Source: UBA7672 sp040398465 (lineage in GTDB: Bacteria; Pseudomonadota; Alphaproteobacteria; Caulobacterales; Hyphomonadaceae). From it: a stretch of DNA of 64,000 nucleotides. A program made the position numbers and the translations under genes. This document shows, one piece after another, positions 36,033-44,561 of this stretch (position 1 is its first letter; each line of letters begins with the position of its first letter). The notes below the pieces were generated by a model, which was not told the origin of the DNA, searched no databases, and was given only the letters and a program-made list of their open reading frames with translations. The stretch covers positions 1 through 64,000 of the forward strand of contig JBBAUA010000003.1 of assembly GCA_040398465.1 (NCBI GenBank). Direction: 5' to 3'.

Positions 36033-36087
36033 AAGGGGGCCCTCATGTCGCTCTTCGGCAACAAATTCGGAGCTCTAGTAACGAGCA

Positions 36088-36768
36088 TTACGCGCGCGTG
36101 CGGCCCTTGGGCTTCCCCTGCCCGGGTTGCGCCATCAGCCAGAACCCCAGAGCCATCGCCTTTGCATCATCGAAAAACGCGGCGTCCACGCGGGCGAGGA
36201 AATCCTCGCGGGTGAACTCCACCCGGCGCACGTCTTCCTTTTCCGCCGTGAGTCCCGACGCCTTCGGATCGACGAGGTCAGCCGTCATCACGGGTGCGTA
36301 GTAGAGGAAGATCCGCTCCGAGCTCGAGCCCGGCGACACATAGCCGTTCGACACCAGTGTGAGCCTGTCGGCGCGATAGCCGACCTCTTCCAGCATCTCT
36401 CGCCGGATGCAGTCCTCCGGCTCCTCGTCTTCCTCCACCGACCCTGCGATCGCCTCGACGATATAGCCCGGACCCTTGTCGTGCGTGGCGATGCGGAACT
36501 GCTCGGCGAGGACGATGACATCTCGCTCGACATCGTGGATCAGCGCCGCTGCGCTGTCGCCGCGCTCGAACACCAGCCGCGTCACATCGGTGAGCCGCCC
36601 CTTGCCCGCCGCGCGATCGAAGTCGAACACGTATTCGTCGATCTTGTAGCGGCCCTTGAAGACGGTCTTCTTCGAGGTGATGTCGACGGTTCGCTTCCCG
36701 GCGGCGGCTTTCTTCGCCGGGGGCTTGGCTGCAGCGGATTTCTTCGCGGGCCGCCTGGTGGTCGCCAT
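36088..36768 (-). CDS. Nudix hydrolase, ADP-ribose pyrophosphatase-like, with basic N-terminal tail
   Basis: 226 residues. The Nudix box runs from Gly109 to about residue 131 and has all required residues (G-x5-E-x7-REMLEEVGY). The fold around it (VFERGDSAAALIHDV, SNGYVSPGSSSERIFLYYAPV) matches the NudF/NudK group that hydrolyses ADP-ribose or GDP-mannose. The first ~26 residues are a Lys/Ala/Pro-rich tail (AKKSAAAKPPAKKAAAGKR) like those of histone-H1-like proteins, unusual for this family. Its start overlaps the stop of rph by a base. Confidence 0.88.
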   Translation of the reverse strand: MATTRRPAKKSAAAKPPAKKAAAGKRTVDITSKKTVFKGRYKIDEYVFDFDRAAGKGRLTDVTRLVFERGDSAAALIHDVERDVIVLAEQFRIATHDKGPGYIVEAIAGSVEEDEEPEDCIRREMLEEVGYRADRLTLVSNGYVSPGSSSERIFLYYAPVMTADLVDPKASGLTAEKEDVRRVEFTREDFLARVDAAFFDDAKAMALGFWLMAQPGQGKPKGRTRA

Positions 36769-37484
36769 CAGAGACCCAGCGCCTTCCTCTGCGCCGCGAA
36801 CAGGTCCTCGCAGCCGGCTTCTGCAAGATCCATCAGCGCGTTGAACTCCACGCGAGAGAAGGCGCGCTGTTCGCCCGTGCCCTGGATCTCGATCAGCTTG
36901 CCGCCCGACGCCATCACGAAATTTGCGTCCACCTGCGCGTCCGAATCTTCCGGGTAGTCGAGATCAAGCACCGGCACATCCTTGTAGATGCCGCACGACA
37001 CCGCCGCGACTTGAGCAGAAAGCGGGTTCGTCTTGATGACGCCCTCTTCCACCAGGTAGCGGCACGCCAGCGCCAGCGCGACATAGGCGCCGGTGATCGC
37101 CGCCGTGCGCGTGCCGCCATCGGCCTGCAGCACATCGCAGTCGAGCGTGATGGTGTTCTCGCCCAGCGCGCGCATATCCGTCACGCTGCGCAGTGCGCGG
37201 CCGATCAACCGCTGGATTTCCTGCGTGCGGCCGGACTGCTTGCCCTCGGTCGCCTCGCGGCGTCCGCGGGTGTGCGTGGCGCGCGGCAGCATGCCGTACT
37301 CGCCCGTCACCCAGCCCTCGCCCTTGCCCTTCTTCCAGCGCGGCACGTCGCCCGCCCACGACGCCGTGCACAGCACATGCGTGTGCCCGAACTTCGCAAG
37401 GCACGAGCCCTCGGCATAACGCGTGACGCCAGCCTCCAGCGAAATGGGACGGAGCTGCTGTGGCGTACGGCCGGACGGGCGCAT
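36768..37484 (-). CDS. rph: Ribonuclease PH
   Basis: Phosphorolytic 3'-5' exoribonuclease that trims tRNA 3' ends. 238 residues. Opens MRPSGRTPQQLRPISLEAGV, then SCLAKFGHTHVLCTASW, GWVTGEYGMLPRATHTRGRR, EIQRLIGRALRSV, TITLDCDVLQADGGTRTAAI and VDANFVMASGGKLIEIQGT, all typical. Lies 66 bp downstream of a secreted-protein gene on the same strand and is followed by an overlapping Nudix gene. Confidence 0.97.
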   Translation of the reverse strand: MRPSGRTPQQLRPISLEAGVTRYAEGSCLAKFGHTHVLCTASWAGDVPRWKKGKGEGWVTGEYGMLPRATHTRGRREATEGKQSGRTQEIQRLIGRALRSVTDMRALGENTITLDCDVLQADGGTRTAAITGAYVALALACRYLVEEGVIKTNPLSAQVAAVSCGIYKDVPVLDLDYPEDSDAQVDANFVMASGGKLIEIQGTGEQRAFSRVEFNALMDLAEAGCEDLFAAQRKALGL

Positions 37485-37550
37485 GGAGAACCTCGAGACT
37501 GAAACTGCGCCGCTCGTAGCAGAGCCCGCGCGCGCTTCCTACTCTGGTCT

Positions 37551-38123
37551 CTACTGGGGCGCGGTCGTCAGCGCCGCGATCGTGCGTGGTTCGATAATGC
37601 GGTCGAGCGAATAGCCTTCCATCACGGTCGGCTGCGCGCCTCCCGAGAGATAGACGAGGAATACATCGCCCGGCTTGCCGTAGAGGGCGTCCTGGCCGGT
37701 CATCTGCCCGCACGGCGGCGGCATGCTTGAACCAATATTGATCTCGGCCGATCCGCCGCTTCCCTTGATCCAGCGAATCGGTTTCAGAACGGCAATCGGC
37801 TGGCCGTTCATGTAGTCGAACTCCTTCGGCAGGCCCTTGGTCTTGTCCTCGCGCACATAGCGCACCAGCACGAGCGCGCCCGCTTCGTCGAACAACCGCA
37901 CCTGCTGGCGCATCGCCCAGTCCCGGTTCTCGGCGGCATACTTCAGCCCGTGCGCCTTGCCCCACGCCATCGCCAGCGCATCGACATCCGCCTGCGGCGT
38001 TCCCGCGGCCTGGATGGGCGGCGGCGGCGGCGGCATGATGGAGCAGGCAAAGGCAGGGCTGGCGAACGCCCCCAGCGCCATTGCGAGCGCCGTCGCAACA
38101 CCGATCCTGCCGAGCCTGTTCAT
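37551..38123 (-). CDS. Secreted protein of unknown function
   Basis: 190 residues from the ATG at 38123 (MNRLGRIGVATALAMALGAF), with AGGGG seven bases upstream. The signal peptide is cut near AFA, leaving CSIMPPPPPPIQ at the mature N-terminus: the cysteine right after AFA could make this a lipoprotein, although the lipobox (AFAC) lacks the usual Leu at -3. The rest has no recognised domain (WGKAHGLKYAAENRDW, VFLVYLSGG). Set between rph and divergent hrcA, a position normally without a gene. Confidence 0.65.
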   Translation of the reverse strand: MNRLGRIGVATALAMALGAFASPAFACSIMPPPPPPIQAAGTPQADVDALAMAWGKAHGLKYAAENRDWAMRQQVRLFDEAGALVLVRYVREDKTKGLPKEFDYMNGQPIAVLKPIRWIKGSGGSAEINIGSSMPPPCGQMTGQDALYGKPGDVFLVYLSGGAQPTVMEGYSLDRIIEPRTIAALTTAPQ

Positions 38124-38279
38124 CGCAATTCCCCTGACACGCGTCTCAGGCCGGAAGCTTGGCCCCGCGCCCCGGCGCCCGCAAGGCGTCGCCTGCAGGC
38201 ATTTCCCTGATTCCGAAACAGATTCCCTGATGAATTCACCTGTTGAACCGTGCTGACCGGGCCCATACGTTCCCGCTCG

Positions 38280-39380
38280 ATGGTCAACACCCCGCCCAAC
38301 TCGTCCGGCATGTCCGCCTTCGCCGCGATGGACAAGCGCTCGCGCGACATCTTCCGCGAGATCGTGCAGTCCTATCTCGACACCGGCGAGCCGGTCGGTT
38401 CGCGCACCATCTCGCGCCGCGGCGTCGCCCTCTCGCCCGCCTCGATCCGCAACATCATGTCGGACCTCGCCGAAATGGGCCTGATCGACAGCCCTCACAC
38501 CTCGGCCGGCCGCGTGCCCACCCATGCGGGCCTGCGCATGTTCGTGGATTCGCTGCTCCAGCTCGGCGAGCCCGGCGAGGACGACAAGCGTCACATCGAA
38601 AGCCGCCTGGCAGGCTCCGGCCGCCGCATGGAGAATGTGCTGGGCGAGGCCTCGGAAATCCTCTCAGGCCTCGTCGGCGGCGCTGGCCTCGTCTCGACGC
38701 CCGCAGCCGACGCGCCGATCCGCCATGTCGAGTTCGTGCGCATCTCCAATGAGCAGGCGCTCGCCGTGATCGTCGCGGAGTCCGGCGAGGTCGAGAACCG
38801 CGTCCTCGCCCTGCCGCCCGGCCTGCCCGCATCGTCACTTCTGGAAGCCGGCAACTACCTCAACGCCCGCATGAAGGGCCGCACCCTGTCCGAGGCGCGC
38901 GCCGCCGTGCTTGAGGAAGTCGGCTCGCGCCGCGCCCTGCTCGACCAGACCGCCGCCCGGCTGGTGGAGGACGGTCTCGCCCAGTGGTCGGGCGAGGACC
39001 CCGGCCGCGGCCGCTCCCTCATCGTGCGCGGCCGGGCCAAGCTGCTGGACGACCCGCGCGCCGGCGAGGATCTCGACAAGGTGCGCGACCTCTTCAAGGA
39101 GCTGGAGCGCTCGGAAAACCTGCTCAACGTGCTCGATACCGCACGCGAAGCCGATGGCGTCCGCCTCTTCATCGGCTCGGAAAACCCGCTGTTTTCGTTG
39201 TCGGGTTCCGCGATGATCGTCGCCCCCTATATGAATGGGGAACGGAAGATTGTAGGGGCGCTGGGCGTGATCGGACCGACACGGCTGAACTATGCCCGCG
39301 TCATTCCGATGGTGGACTATACCGCGCAGGTCGTCGGCCGGATTCTCGGCGGGGCCCGCGCGGACACAAAGAGAGAGTAG
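38280..39380 (+). CDS. hrcA: Heat-inducible transcription repressor HrcA
   Basis: Repressor that binds CIRCE and controls groESL in many bacteria; activity depends on GroEL. 366 residues from ATG 38280 (an in-frame GTG lies at 38250 and an ATG at 38310). N-terminal winged helix: DIFREIVQSYLDTGEPVGSR, ALSPASIRNIMSDLAEMGLI and SPHTSAGRVPTHAGLRMFVD. C-terminal marks: GSENPLFSLSGSAMIVAPY and GALGVIGPTRLNYARVIPMV. No CIRCE element was found next to it. grpE follows after 8 bp. Confidence 0.96.
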   Translation: MVNTPPNSSGMSAFAAMDKRSRDIFREIVQSYLDTGEPVGSRTISRRGVALSPASIRNIMSDLAEMGLIDSPHTSAGRVPTHAGLRMFVDSLLQLGEPGEDDKRHIESRLAGSGRRMENVLGEASEILSGLVGGAGLVSTPAADAPIRHVEFVRISNEQALAVIVAESGEVENRVLALPPGLPASSLLEAGNYLNARMKGRTLSEARAAVLEEVGSRRALLDQTAARLVEDGLAQWSGEDPGRGRSLIVRGRAKLLDDPRAGEDLDKVRDLFKELERSENLLNVLDTAREADGVRLFIGSENPLFSLSGSAMIVAPYMNGERKIVGALGVIGPTRLNYARVIPMVDYTAQVVGRILGGARADTKRE

Positions 39381-39388
39381 AGCCTGTT

Positions 39389-39988
39389 ATGACGAACGAG
39401 ACGTCCCACCCCGGCCAGAACGACGACGACGCGATCCTCGCGGCCGAGAACGAAGGCCTGGACGAAGCCGTGGGCCATCCCCGCGCTGAGCCACACCCGC
39501 TTGAGATCGCCTACGCCGCTCTTGAGAAAGAGCGCGACGTCCTCAAGGAGAACATGCTGCGCGCCCTCGCCGAGACCGACAATGTCCGCAAGCGCGCCAA
39601 CCGCCAGATCGAGGAAGCCCGCCTCTACGCCGTGGAAAAATTCGCGCGAGACTTGCTCAATGTGTCGGACAATCTCGCGCGCGCCACCGAGGCCGTGCCG
39701 GCCGACGTCCGCGCTACGCTGGACGGCGCCGTGAAGACCGCCTTCGAAGGCGTCGAGCTGACGCAGAAGGAAATGGTCACCGTCCTGTCGCGCCACGGCG
39801 TCTCAGCCATCGACGCCTCCCCCGGCGCCGCCTTCGACCCCGCCCTGCACCAGGCCGTCACGCAGGTGCCCTCGCAACACCCTGCCGGCTCCGTCGCCGA
39901 ACTCTATCAGACCGGCTGGCGCATCGGCGACCGCGTCCTGCGCGCCGCAATGGTGGCGGTGAGCGGCGGTGCGGCTGGGCTGCAGTAA
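39389..39988 (+). CDS. grpE: Nucleotide exchange factor GrpE
   Basis: Exchanges ADP for ATP on DnaK. 199 residues from ATG 39389. Long N-terminal helix (YAALEKERDVLKENMLRALA), the signature segment ETDNVRKRANRQIEEARLYA with KFARDLLNVSDNL, and the C-terminal beta part (GVSAIDASPGAAFDPALHQA, GDRVLRAAMVAV). The acidic first 40 residues are typical. Cotranscribed with hrcA, as in most alphaproteobacteria. Confidence 0.97.
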   Translation: MTNETSHPGQNDDDAILAAENEGLDEAVGHPRAEPHPLEIAYAALEKERDVLKENMLRALAETDNVRKRANRQIEEARLYAVEKFARDLLNVSDNLARATEAVPADVRATLDGAVKTAFEGVELTQKEMVTVLSRHGVSAIDASPGAAFDPALHQAVTQVPSQHPAGSVAELYQTGWRIGDRVLRAAMVAVSGGAAGLQ

Positions 39989-40038
39989 CCGCGCCGACTG
40001 GTGCGGCCTGCTGCCGGACTGGTTTGCGCGTGTGGTGA

Positions 40039-40647
40039 TCAGCCCGAGGCCTGCGCCCGCACCGGAGCATTCAGTCCGCGCGCGATTGCGTCTATCGCCC
40101 GCATCGCGATTGACCGCGCCTGCACGGGCGGCCGCAGCATGCCCGACAGTTCCAGCACCAGCACGCCATGCGTCGCGGTCCAGCACATGTGGGCGGCGTC
40201 CTCCACATCGCCATTGAACCGCCCCTGCGCCTGCGCCCGGCGCCAGCCCGCCGCCATCGTCTCGCGCGCGCGATGCATGGCGGCGCCCAGCTCGGGATAA
40301 TCCTTCGTCGGCGGCTCGACGAACATCAGGCGATAGGCGTCGCGGTTGGCCATCGCCCATTCGAAATACGCTTCGCCCGGCTGGATCCAGTCGCTCGTGC
40401 TCAGCTTCGCCTCGGCCGCATCCATCGCATCCGCCAGCCGCCTGAAGGCGCGTGTGCGGACGGCAGCCAGAATCTCGTCCTTGTCCTTGAAATAGCGGTA
40501 AGGCGTCATCGACGAGACGCCCATGCCGGCCGCGAGGTCCCGCATGGTGACCGCCTGGAAGCCCTGCTGCGAGAATTTCATCTCCGCCACATCGCACATG
40601 CGGTCGCGGAAGGCGGCCTTGTCTGCTTCGGTCAGCGGCCTGGTCAC
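40039..40647 (-). CDS. TetR-family transcriptional regulator
   Basis: 202 residues. The N-terminal HTH is VTMRDLAAGMGVSSMTPYRY with FKDKDEILAAVRTRAFRRL after it. The C-terminal domain (residues 90-190: AYRLMFVEPPTKDYPELGAA, TATHGVLVLELSGMLRPP) is of the WHG/TetR_C33-like kind often seen in regulators of lipid or solvent responses. Convergent with grpE. A target is not evident; no operator palindrome was identified in the 82-bp upstream gap. Confidence 0.85.
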   Translation of the reverse strand: MTRPLTEADKAAFRDRMCDVAEMKFSQQGFQAVTMRDLAAGMGVSSMTPYRYFKDKDEILAAVRTRAFRRLADAMDAAEAKLSTSDWIQPGEAYFEWAMANRDAYRLMFVEPPTKDYPELGAAMHRARETMAAGWRRAQAQGRFNGDVEDAAHMCWTATHGVLVLELSGMLRPPVQARSIAMRAIDAIARGLNAPVRAQASG

Positions 40648-40729
40648 AGTTACGGTCCTGCGGTCAGCCCGGATGAGCCGGGCTCCATAAGTTGAGAATG
40701 TAACACAATTGCATCAAGTCCATCCGAGA

Positions 40730-41032
40730 TCAGCATTTACCGGCCGCGCCCCGCGCCCATGCCTGTTCATGCAGCACATTGGCGACCGTCTGCACGATGG
40801 GTTCGATCACGCCGACGCCAAGCGCGATGCGCCAGTCGCGTGTGAGGGCGAAGGCGACGCTGACCGCTACCCAGAGGTGCATGATCGAACAGGTGACCGG
40901 CTTCACAGCCGTGGGCCGCAGCCCCAGAAGTCGCCGGCGCCGGGCGCCTCCGCCGGAGAGTGAGGCGATATCGCCCACCCTGTCGGCCGGAAGCGGCCCG
41001 GCGCCGGAGTTCGATTGAACGTGCGCGTGCAT
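40730..41032 (-). CDS. DUF2061 small membrane protein
   Basis: 100 residues from the ATG at 41032 (MHAHVQSNSGAGPL), with GAGG nine bases upstream. Residues 50-95 match DUF2061: KPVTCSIMHLWVAVSVAFAL, IALGVGVIEPIVQTVANVLH and HEQAWARG. Two membrane helices. Function unknown; family members occur singly near transport or metabolic genes. Confidence 0.75.
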   Translation of the reverse strand: MHAHVQSNSGAGPLPADRVGDIASLSGGGARRRRLLGLRPTAVKPVTCSIMHLWVAVSVAFALTRDWRIALGVGVIEPIVQTVANVLHEQAWARGAAGKC

Positions 41033-41357
41033 AAGGGACGTCCTCGGTTCCCACAATATGTATATGAGACTTAGACGCATTTCAATATCGATGGCCGATT
41101 TGGTGAAATGCGCGCATTTTCAGGACCTTGGTCGCCAGAAAGCTCCGGCCTTAATGACAATGTCGTCGATTTCACCCGCCGAGCGCCCCCTTTGGACCGC
41201 CGGGGCCGCTTCGCCGCCGAGTTTGGGGGGAAACCGTTGTTCGCGTTTGGGGGAAACTGAACGAGGAACTCCAACGTTCTCAATCACTTCCGCCAACAGT
41301 TTAAGGGGAACGGTGGACCAGAATCGGCGGGGGTGTTTGCGGCCGTGTAATCGGCCG
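41033..41357. other. 325-bp stretch without a gene, with short G-rich repeats
   Basis: Contains GTTTGGGGGGAAAC (41221-41234), GTTTGGGGGAAAC (41245-41257) and a weaker third form, GTTTAAGGGGAAC (41299-41311). Open frames here have poor codon pattern and no recognisable product. The promoter of the DUF2061 gene should lie at the left end. Confidence 0.4.
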
Positions 41358-41824
41358 CATGAAGCGCGGACACATCCCCTTGTGGCTCCCGCCGACCTGC
41401 CGGCTCTGATCGGCATCGCGCTGAGTTTCCGCCCGTTGATGATCATGGTGATCAGCACCGGTCGCCGCGCCATGCTTGGCCGCAAGGTCAGCCCACGCAT
41501 CTACGAGTGCATCATGCACATGCTGCCGATCGCGGAGGCGCATCTCCACTACGCCCTCCGCCGCCAGGCCTGGCGCGCCCTCGGCTGGAATGTCCGCGAG
41601 GTGAAGCTCGAAATCCTCCCCCGATCACGAACTGGTCCGACGTCGCGGGACGCTTCGAGGTCCATCGCGCCCAGATGATGGACCTGCGCGCCGCCGCGAC
41701 GCAGTTCACCGAAGGTCTTCGCGACATCTATCGTATCCGCTCCAGCGTCGATGCGAACGCCACGCATGCGGCCCATGGTTCGAGGGACGCGCTTCGCGCC
41801 GCTCACCACGAGGCAGTGGGCTAG
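41358..41824 (+). pseudogene. Degenerate gene of unknown family with a C-tract frameshift
   Basis: Coding-like sequence that changes frame. One frame reads ADLPALIGIALSFRPLMIMV, LGRKVSPRIYECIMHMLPIA, ALRRQAWRALGWN and VREVKLEILP up to the CCCCC at 41624-41629. A sensible continuation, ITNWSDVAGRFEVHRAQMMD and GLRDIYRIRSSVDANA, is in another frame. One extra C in the tract would join them (LEILPPITNW). The likely start, ATG 41358 (MKRGHIPLWLP), is also out of frame with the main part. So either two small deletions killed the gene, or there are base-call errors. Family not recognised. Confidence 0.5.
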
Positions 41825-41854
41825 CTACGCTTGAGATCGCCGGAGCCCGCTTGG

Positions 41855-41906
41855 CCCTTCATGCTGAGCAGCGACCGAAGGGCGCCCCCGTCGAACCACG
41901 AGGGCG
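41855..41906. repeat. Palindromic intergenic element before hslU's 3' end
   Basis: CCCTTC...GAAGGG and, right after it, CGCCC...GGGCG hairpins, with ATGCTGAGCA in the first loop. It resembles the 1720-1764 element in having short outer G/C arms around a CTGAG/CTTCG-like core, as in dispersed palindromic repeats. Confidence 0.4.
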
Positions 41907-42011
41907 TGCACACTTACGCCCGCGGCCCGCCCGGATTTCCCATCAATCGAAAACCAGCCCACCCCCACCTCAGCGCCCTCACGCGACTGGGAGCGCCTCC
42001 GCGCGCCCGCG

Positions 42012-43319
42012 CTACAGGATGTACTTCGACAGGTCCTTGTCGCCCGCCATGGCCGACAGCTTTTCGCGCACATATGCGCCGGTGATCGCGAACGCCTCGC
42101 CATTGCGCTCGGAAGCCGAGAAGCTGATCTCGTCCAACACCCGCTCCAGAACCGTGTGCAAACGGCGCGCGCCGATATTCTCGACCGTGTCGTTCACCTG
42201 CACCGCGATGTCGGCGATCGCCTCGATGGCGCCGGGATCGAAGGACAGGTCGACGCCCTCTGTCTTCATCAGCGCAGTGTACTGCATGATCAGGTTGGCT
42301 TCGGGCTCTGTCAGAATGCGCTTGAAATCGTCGCGCGACAGCGCCTTCAGCTCGACGCGGATCGGCAGGCGGCCCTGCAGCTCAGGCAAGAGGTCGGACG
42401 GCTTGGCGACATGGAAGGCGCCGGACGCGATGAAGAGAATATGGTCGGTCTTCACGGGGCCATGCTTGGTCGCCACCGTCGTGCCCTCGATCAGCGGGAG
42501 GAGATCGCGCTGCACGCCCTCGCGGGACACATCCGCGCCGGCGCGCTCCGAGCGCGAGGCGATCTTGTCGATTTCGTCGAGGAAGACGATGCCGTCTTCC
42601 TCGGTCACGCGCAGCGCCTCACGCGTGACGGACTCCGAGTCGAGCAGCTTGTCGGATTCTTCCTGGAGCAACGGCTTGTACGCTTCCTTCACAGTGGTGC
42701 GGACGCGCTTGCTCCTCGCACCGAAGGATTTCGACAGCATGTCCGACAGGTTTATCATGCCGATCGATGCGCCGGGCTGGCCGGGAACCTCGAAGCCGCC
42801 GAGCGGGTTCGACGCGTCGGCGATTTCGACCTCGATCTCCTTGTCGTCGAGCTGCCCCGCCCGCAGCTTGGTGCGGAAGCTCTCGCGCGTCGAAGGCTGC
42901 GCCGTTGCGCCGACCAGCGCGCTGAGCACGCGCTCCTCGGCGGCCGCTTCGGCCTTGGCCTCGACCTCCTTGCGCCGTCGGTCGCGCACCATGCCGATGG
43001 CGATCTCGACGAGATCACGAATGATCTGCTCGACATCGCGGCCGACATACCCGACCTCGGTGAACTTGGTCGCTTCAACTTTCAGGAACGGCGCCTTCGC
43101 CAGCCGGGCAAGACGCCGCGAGATCTCGGTCTTGCCGACGCCCGTCGGCCCGATCATCAGGATGTTCTTCGGCGTTACTTCCTCGCGCAGCCCTTCGGCC
43201 AGCTGCTTGCGGCGCCAGCGGTTGCGTAGCGCCAGGGCGACGGCGCGCTTGGCGTCAGGCTGGCCGACGATGAAGCGGTCAAGCTCGGAGACGATTTCGC
43301 GCGGAGTGAATTCAGACAT
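42012..43319 (-). CDS. hslU: ATP-dependent protease ATPase subunit HslU (ClpY)
   Basis: AAA+ unfoldase that feeds the HslV protease. 435 residues from the ATG at 43319 (MSEFTPREIVSELDRFIVGQ). Walker A is GPTGVGKTE in LMIGPTGVGKTEISRRLA. The I domain occupies about residues 110-240. Walker B is VFLDEIDKI, sensor-2 region GARRLHTVLERVLDEISF. The C-terminal tail ends SKYIL, the segment that inserts between HslV subunits to activate them. Separated from hslV by a membrane-protein gene. Confidence 0.97.
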   Translation of the reverse strand: MSEFTPREIVSELDRFIVGQPDAKRAVALALRNRWRRKQLAEGLREEVTPKNILMIGPTGVGKTEISRRLARLAKAPFLKVEATKFTEVGYVGRDVEQIIRDLVEIAIGMVRDRRRKEVEAKAEAAAEERVLSALVGATAQPSTRESFRTKLRAGQLDDKEIEVEIADASNPLGGFEVPGQPGASIGMINLSDMLSKSFGARSKRVRTTVKEAYKPLLQEESDKLLDSESVTREALRVTEEDGIVFLDEIDKIASRSERAGADVSREGVQRDLLPLIEGTTVATKHGPVKTDHILFIASGAFHVAKPSDLLPELQGRLPIRVELKALSRDDFKRILTEPEANLIMQYTALMKTEGVDLSFDPGAIEAIADIAVQVNDTVENIGARRLHTVLERVLDEISFSASERNGEAFAITGAYVREKLSAMAGDKDLSKYIL

Positions 43320-43403
43320 GGCTTCCTGCAAGACAGACCTGGCATGAGCTAGGGATGCCGGGTCAGCTTCGCTAGCTCATGCCTGCTCATGTCAGCAAGA
43401 AGA

Positions 43404-44561
43404 TTACGCCGGTTCCGGAGGGAAGATCCGCCCCAGCGTTCCTTCCTGCGGGATCACCTTCAGCAGCCCACGCCGCGCCGTGCGCCAGCCGCCGCCCAGC
43501 AGGACGATCGCGCCGCCGATGATCAGCGCCGTCAGCATCAGCGTGTTGACCCCGCCGCCGCCGAACTCGTTGACCAGCACCCACAGCGTCGCCGCAAAGG
43601 TGACAAGCCCCGAAACGATCAGGGCGCGCCGATTGAGCGCCAGCGAGAGGAGCGCAAAGGCCAGGAGGACGAACAGCATCATGGTCGCTTCCGCCATGCT
43701 CGCCGGCGCGAATCCCGAACCGAGCAGCAAGCCGCGCACGCCAAAGATGATCTGCGGCGCCGCCGCCATGTGCAGCCAGAAGGCGTGATCCGACGAACGC
43801 GTCGAGCGCGTCGGGTCCTTCATGTCGAAGCCGATGGCCGCGGCAAGCGTGGCGAGGCCGATGATCAGCATGGCAAGACCGCTGCCGATCTGGCCGATAC
43901 CGCTGAACTGCACGACGGCCGTATAGAAGAGGCCGGCGCACGAACCAGCCAGCAGGAAGAGCGAGAACGGCAGCCTGAAGCGCAGGAAGATCGCGCCAGC
44001 AGCCAGCGCCGCAGCAGCGAAGCCAGCGTAGCTGATGCTGGTGATGATTTCCCACGGGCTGACATCGCCGCTCTCTGCGCGCATCGCGGTGTCGACCGGG
44101 TCGATGAAGAAGCTGGCGAGACCCGCAGCCATGATTGCCGTCGCCCAGACGATGGCGATCGCCAGCGCCATCGACGGCAGGAGAAGCCGCCGCTTGCCGC
44201 AGAAATATTCAGCCAGCAGCCATGCGCCGACAACCACGGGGACAGGCGACAGCACGATGGCGAGGCGGATCGAGTCAGCAAGGGCGCGCCCTTCGGCGAG
44301 CGATTGGGGCTCCGACAGTGCGCCGAGACCCAGCACGTTGATGACGGAGATGGCCGACAGAAAGCCCAGACCCGTCATCAGAACGACAATACCGATTGTG
44401 AGGAAGACATCGTTGAAATTCGAAAGGAAGCGCAGGTTCTCGGGGTCGAGCATGCGCTCGGGATCGTTGCGCGCTTTCAGGAAGGCTTCGAAGCGCTTGG
44501 CGCCTTCGTCGCTGATCGCGCCCGCCTCGACGGCGGCGCGTATGTCGGTCTTGTCAAACAT
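43404..44561 (-). CDS. Polytopic membrane protein of unknown function within hslVU
   Basis: 385 residues. About ten hydrophobic segments after a soluble N-terminal part (MFDKTDIRAAVEAGAISDEG, ARNDPERMLDPENLRFLSNF) that is rich in charged residues. The ATG at 44561 lies inside the last codons of hslV: the two genes overlap by 8 bp (ATGTTTGA), so translation is probably coupled. hslU starts 84 bp after its stop. The layout vaguely recalls DUF2157/DUF4401-type membrane proteins, but I cannot assign a family. Position suggests coexpression with the HslVU protease, possibly under heat stress. Confidence 0.75.
   Translation of the reverse strand: MFDKTDIRAAVEAGAISDEGAKRFEAFLKARNDPERMLDPENLRFLSNFNDVFLTIGIVVLMTGLGFLSAISVINVLGLGALSEPQSLAEGRALADSIRLAIVLSPVPVVVGAWLLAEYFCGKRRLLLPSMALAIAIVWATAIMAAGLASFFIDPVDTAMRAESGDVSPWEIITSISYAGFAAAALAAGAIFLRFRLPFSLFLLAGSCAGLFYTAVVQFSGIGQIGSGLAMLIIGLATLAAAIGFDMKDPTRSTRSSDHAFWLHMAAAPQIIFGVRGLLLGSGFAPASMAEATMMLFVLLAFALLSLALNRRALIVSGLVTFAATLWVLVNEFGGGGVNTLMLTALIIGGAIVLLGGGWRTARRGLLKVIPQEGTLGRIFPPEPA

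Noticed and set aside
38243..38752. Alternative-frame open reading frame inside the hrcA start
   Set aside because: Overlaps hrcA entirely; hrcA has the winged-helix motifs and correct length.
41851..43347. Plus-strand frame of nearly 500 codons
   Set aside because: Antisense of hslU, Ser/Arg-rich as expected for a shadow frame.
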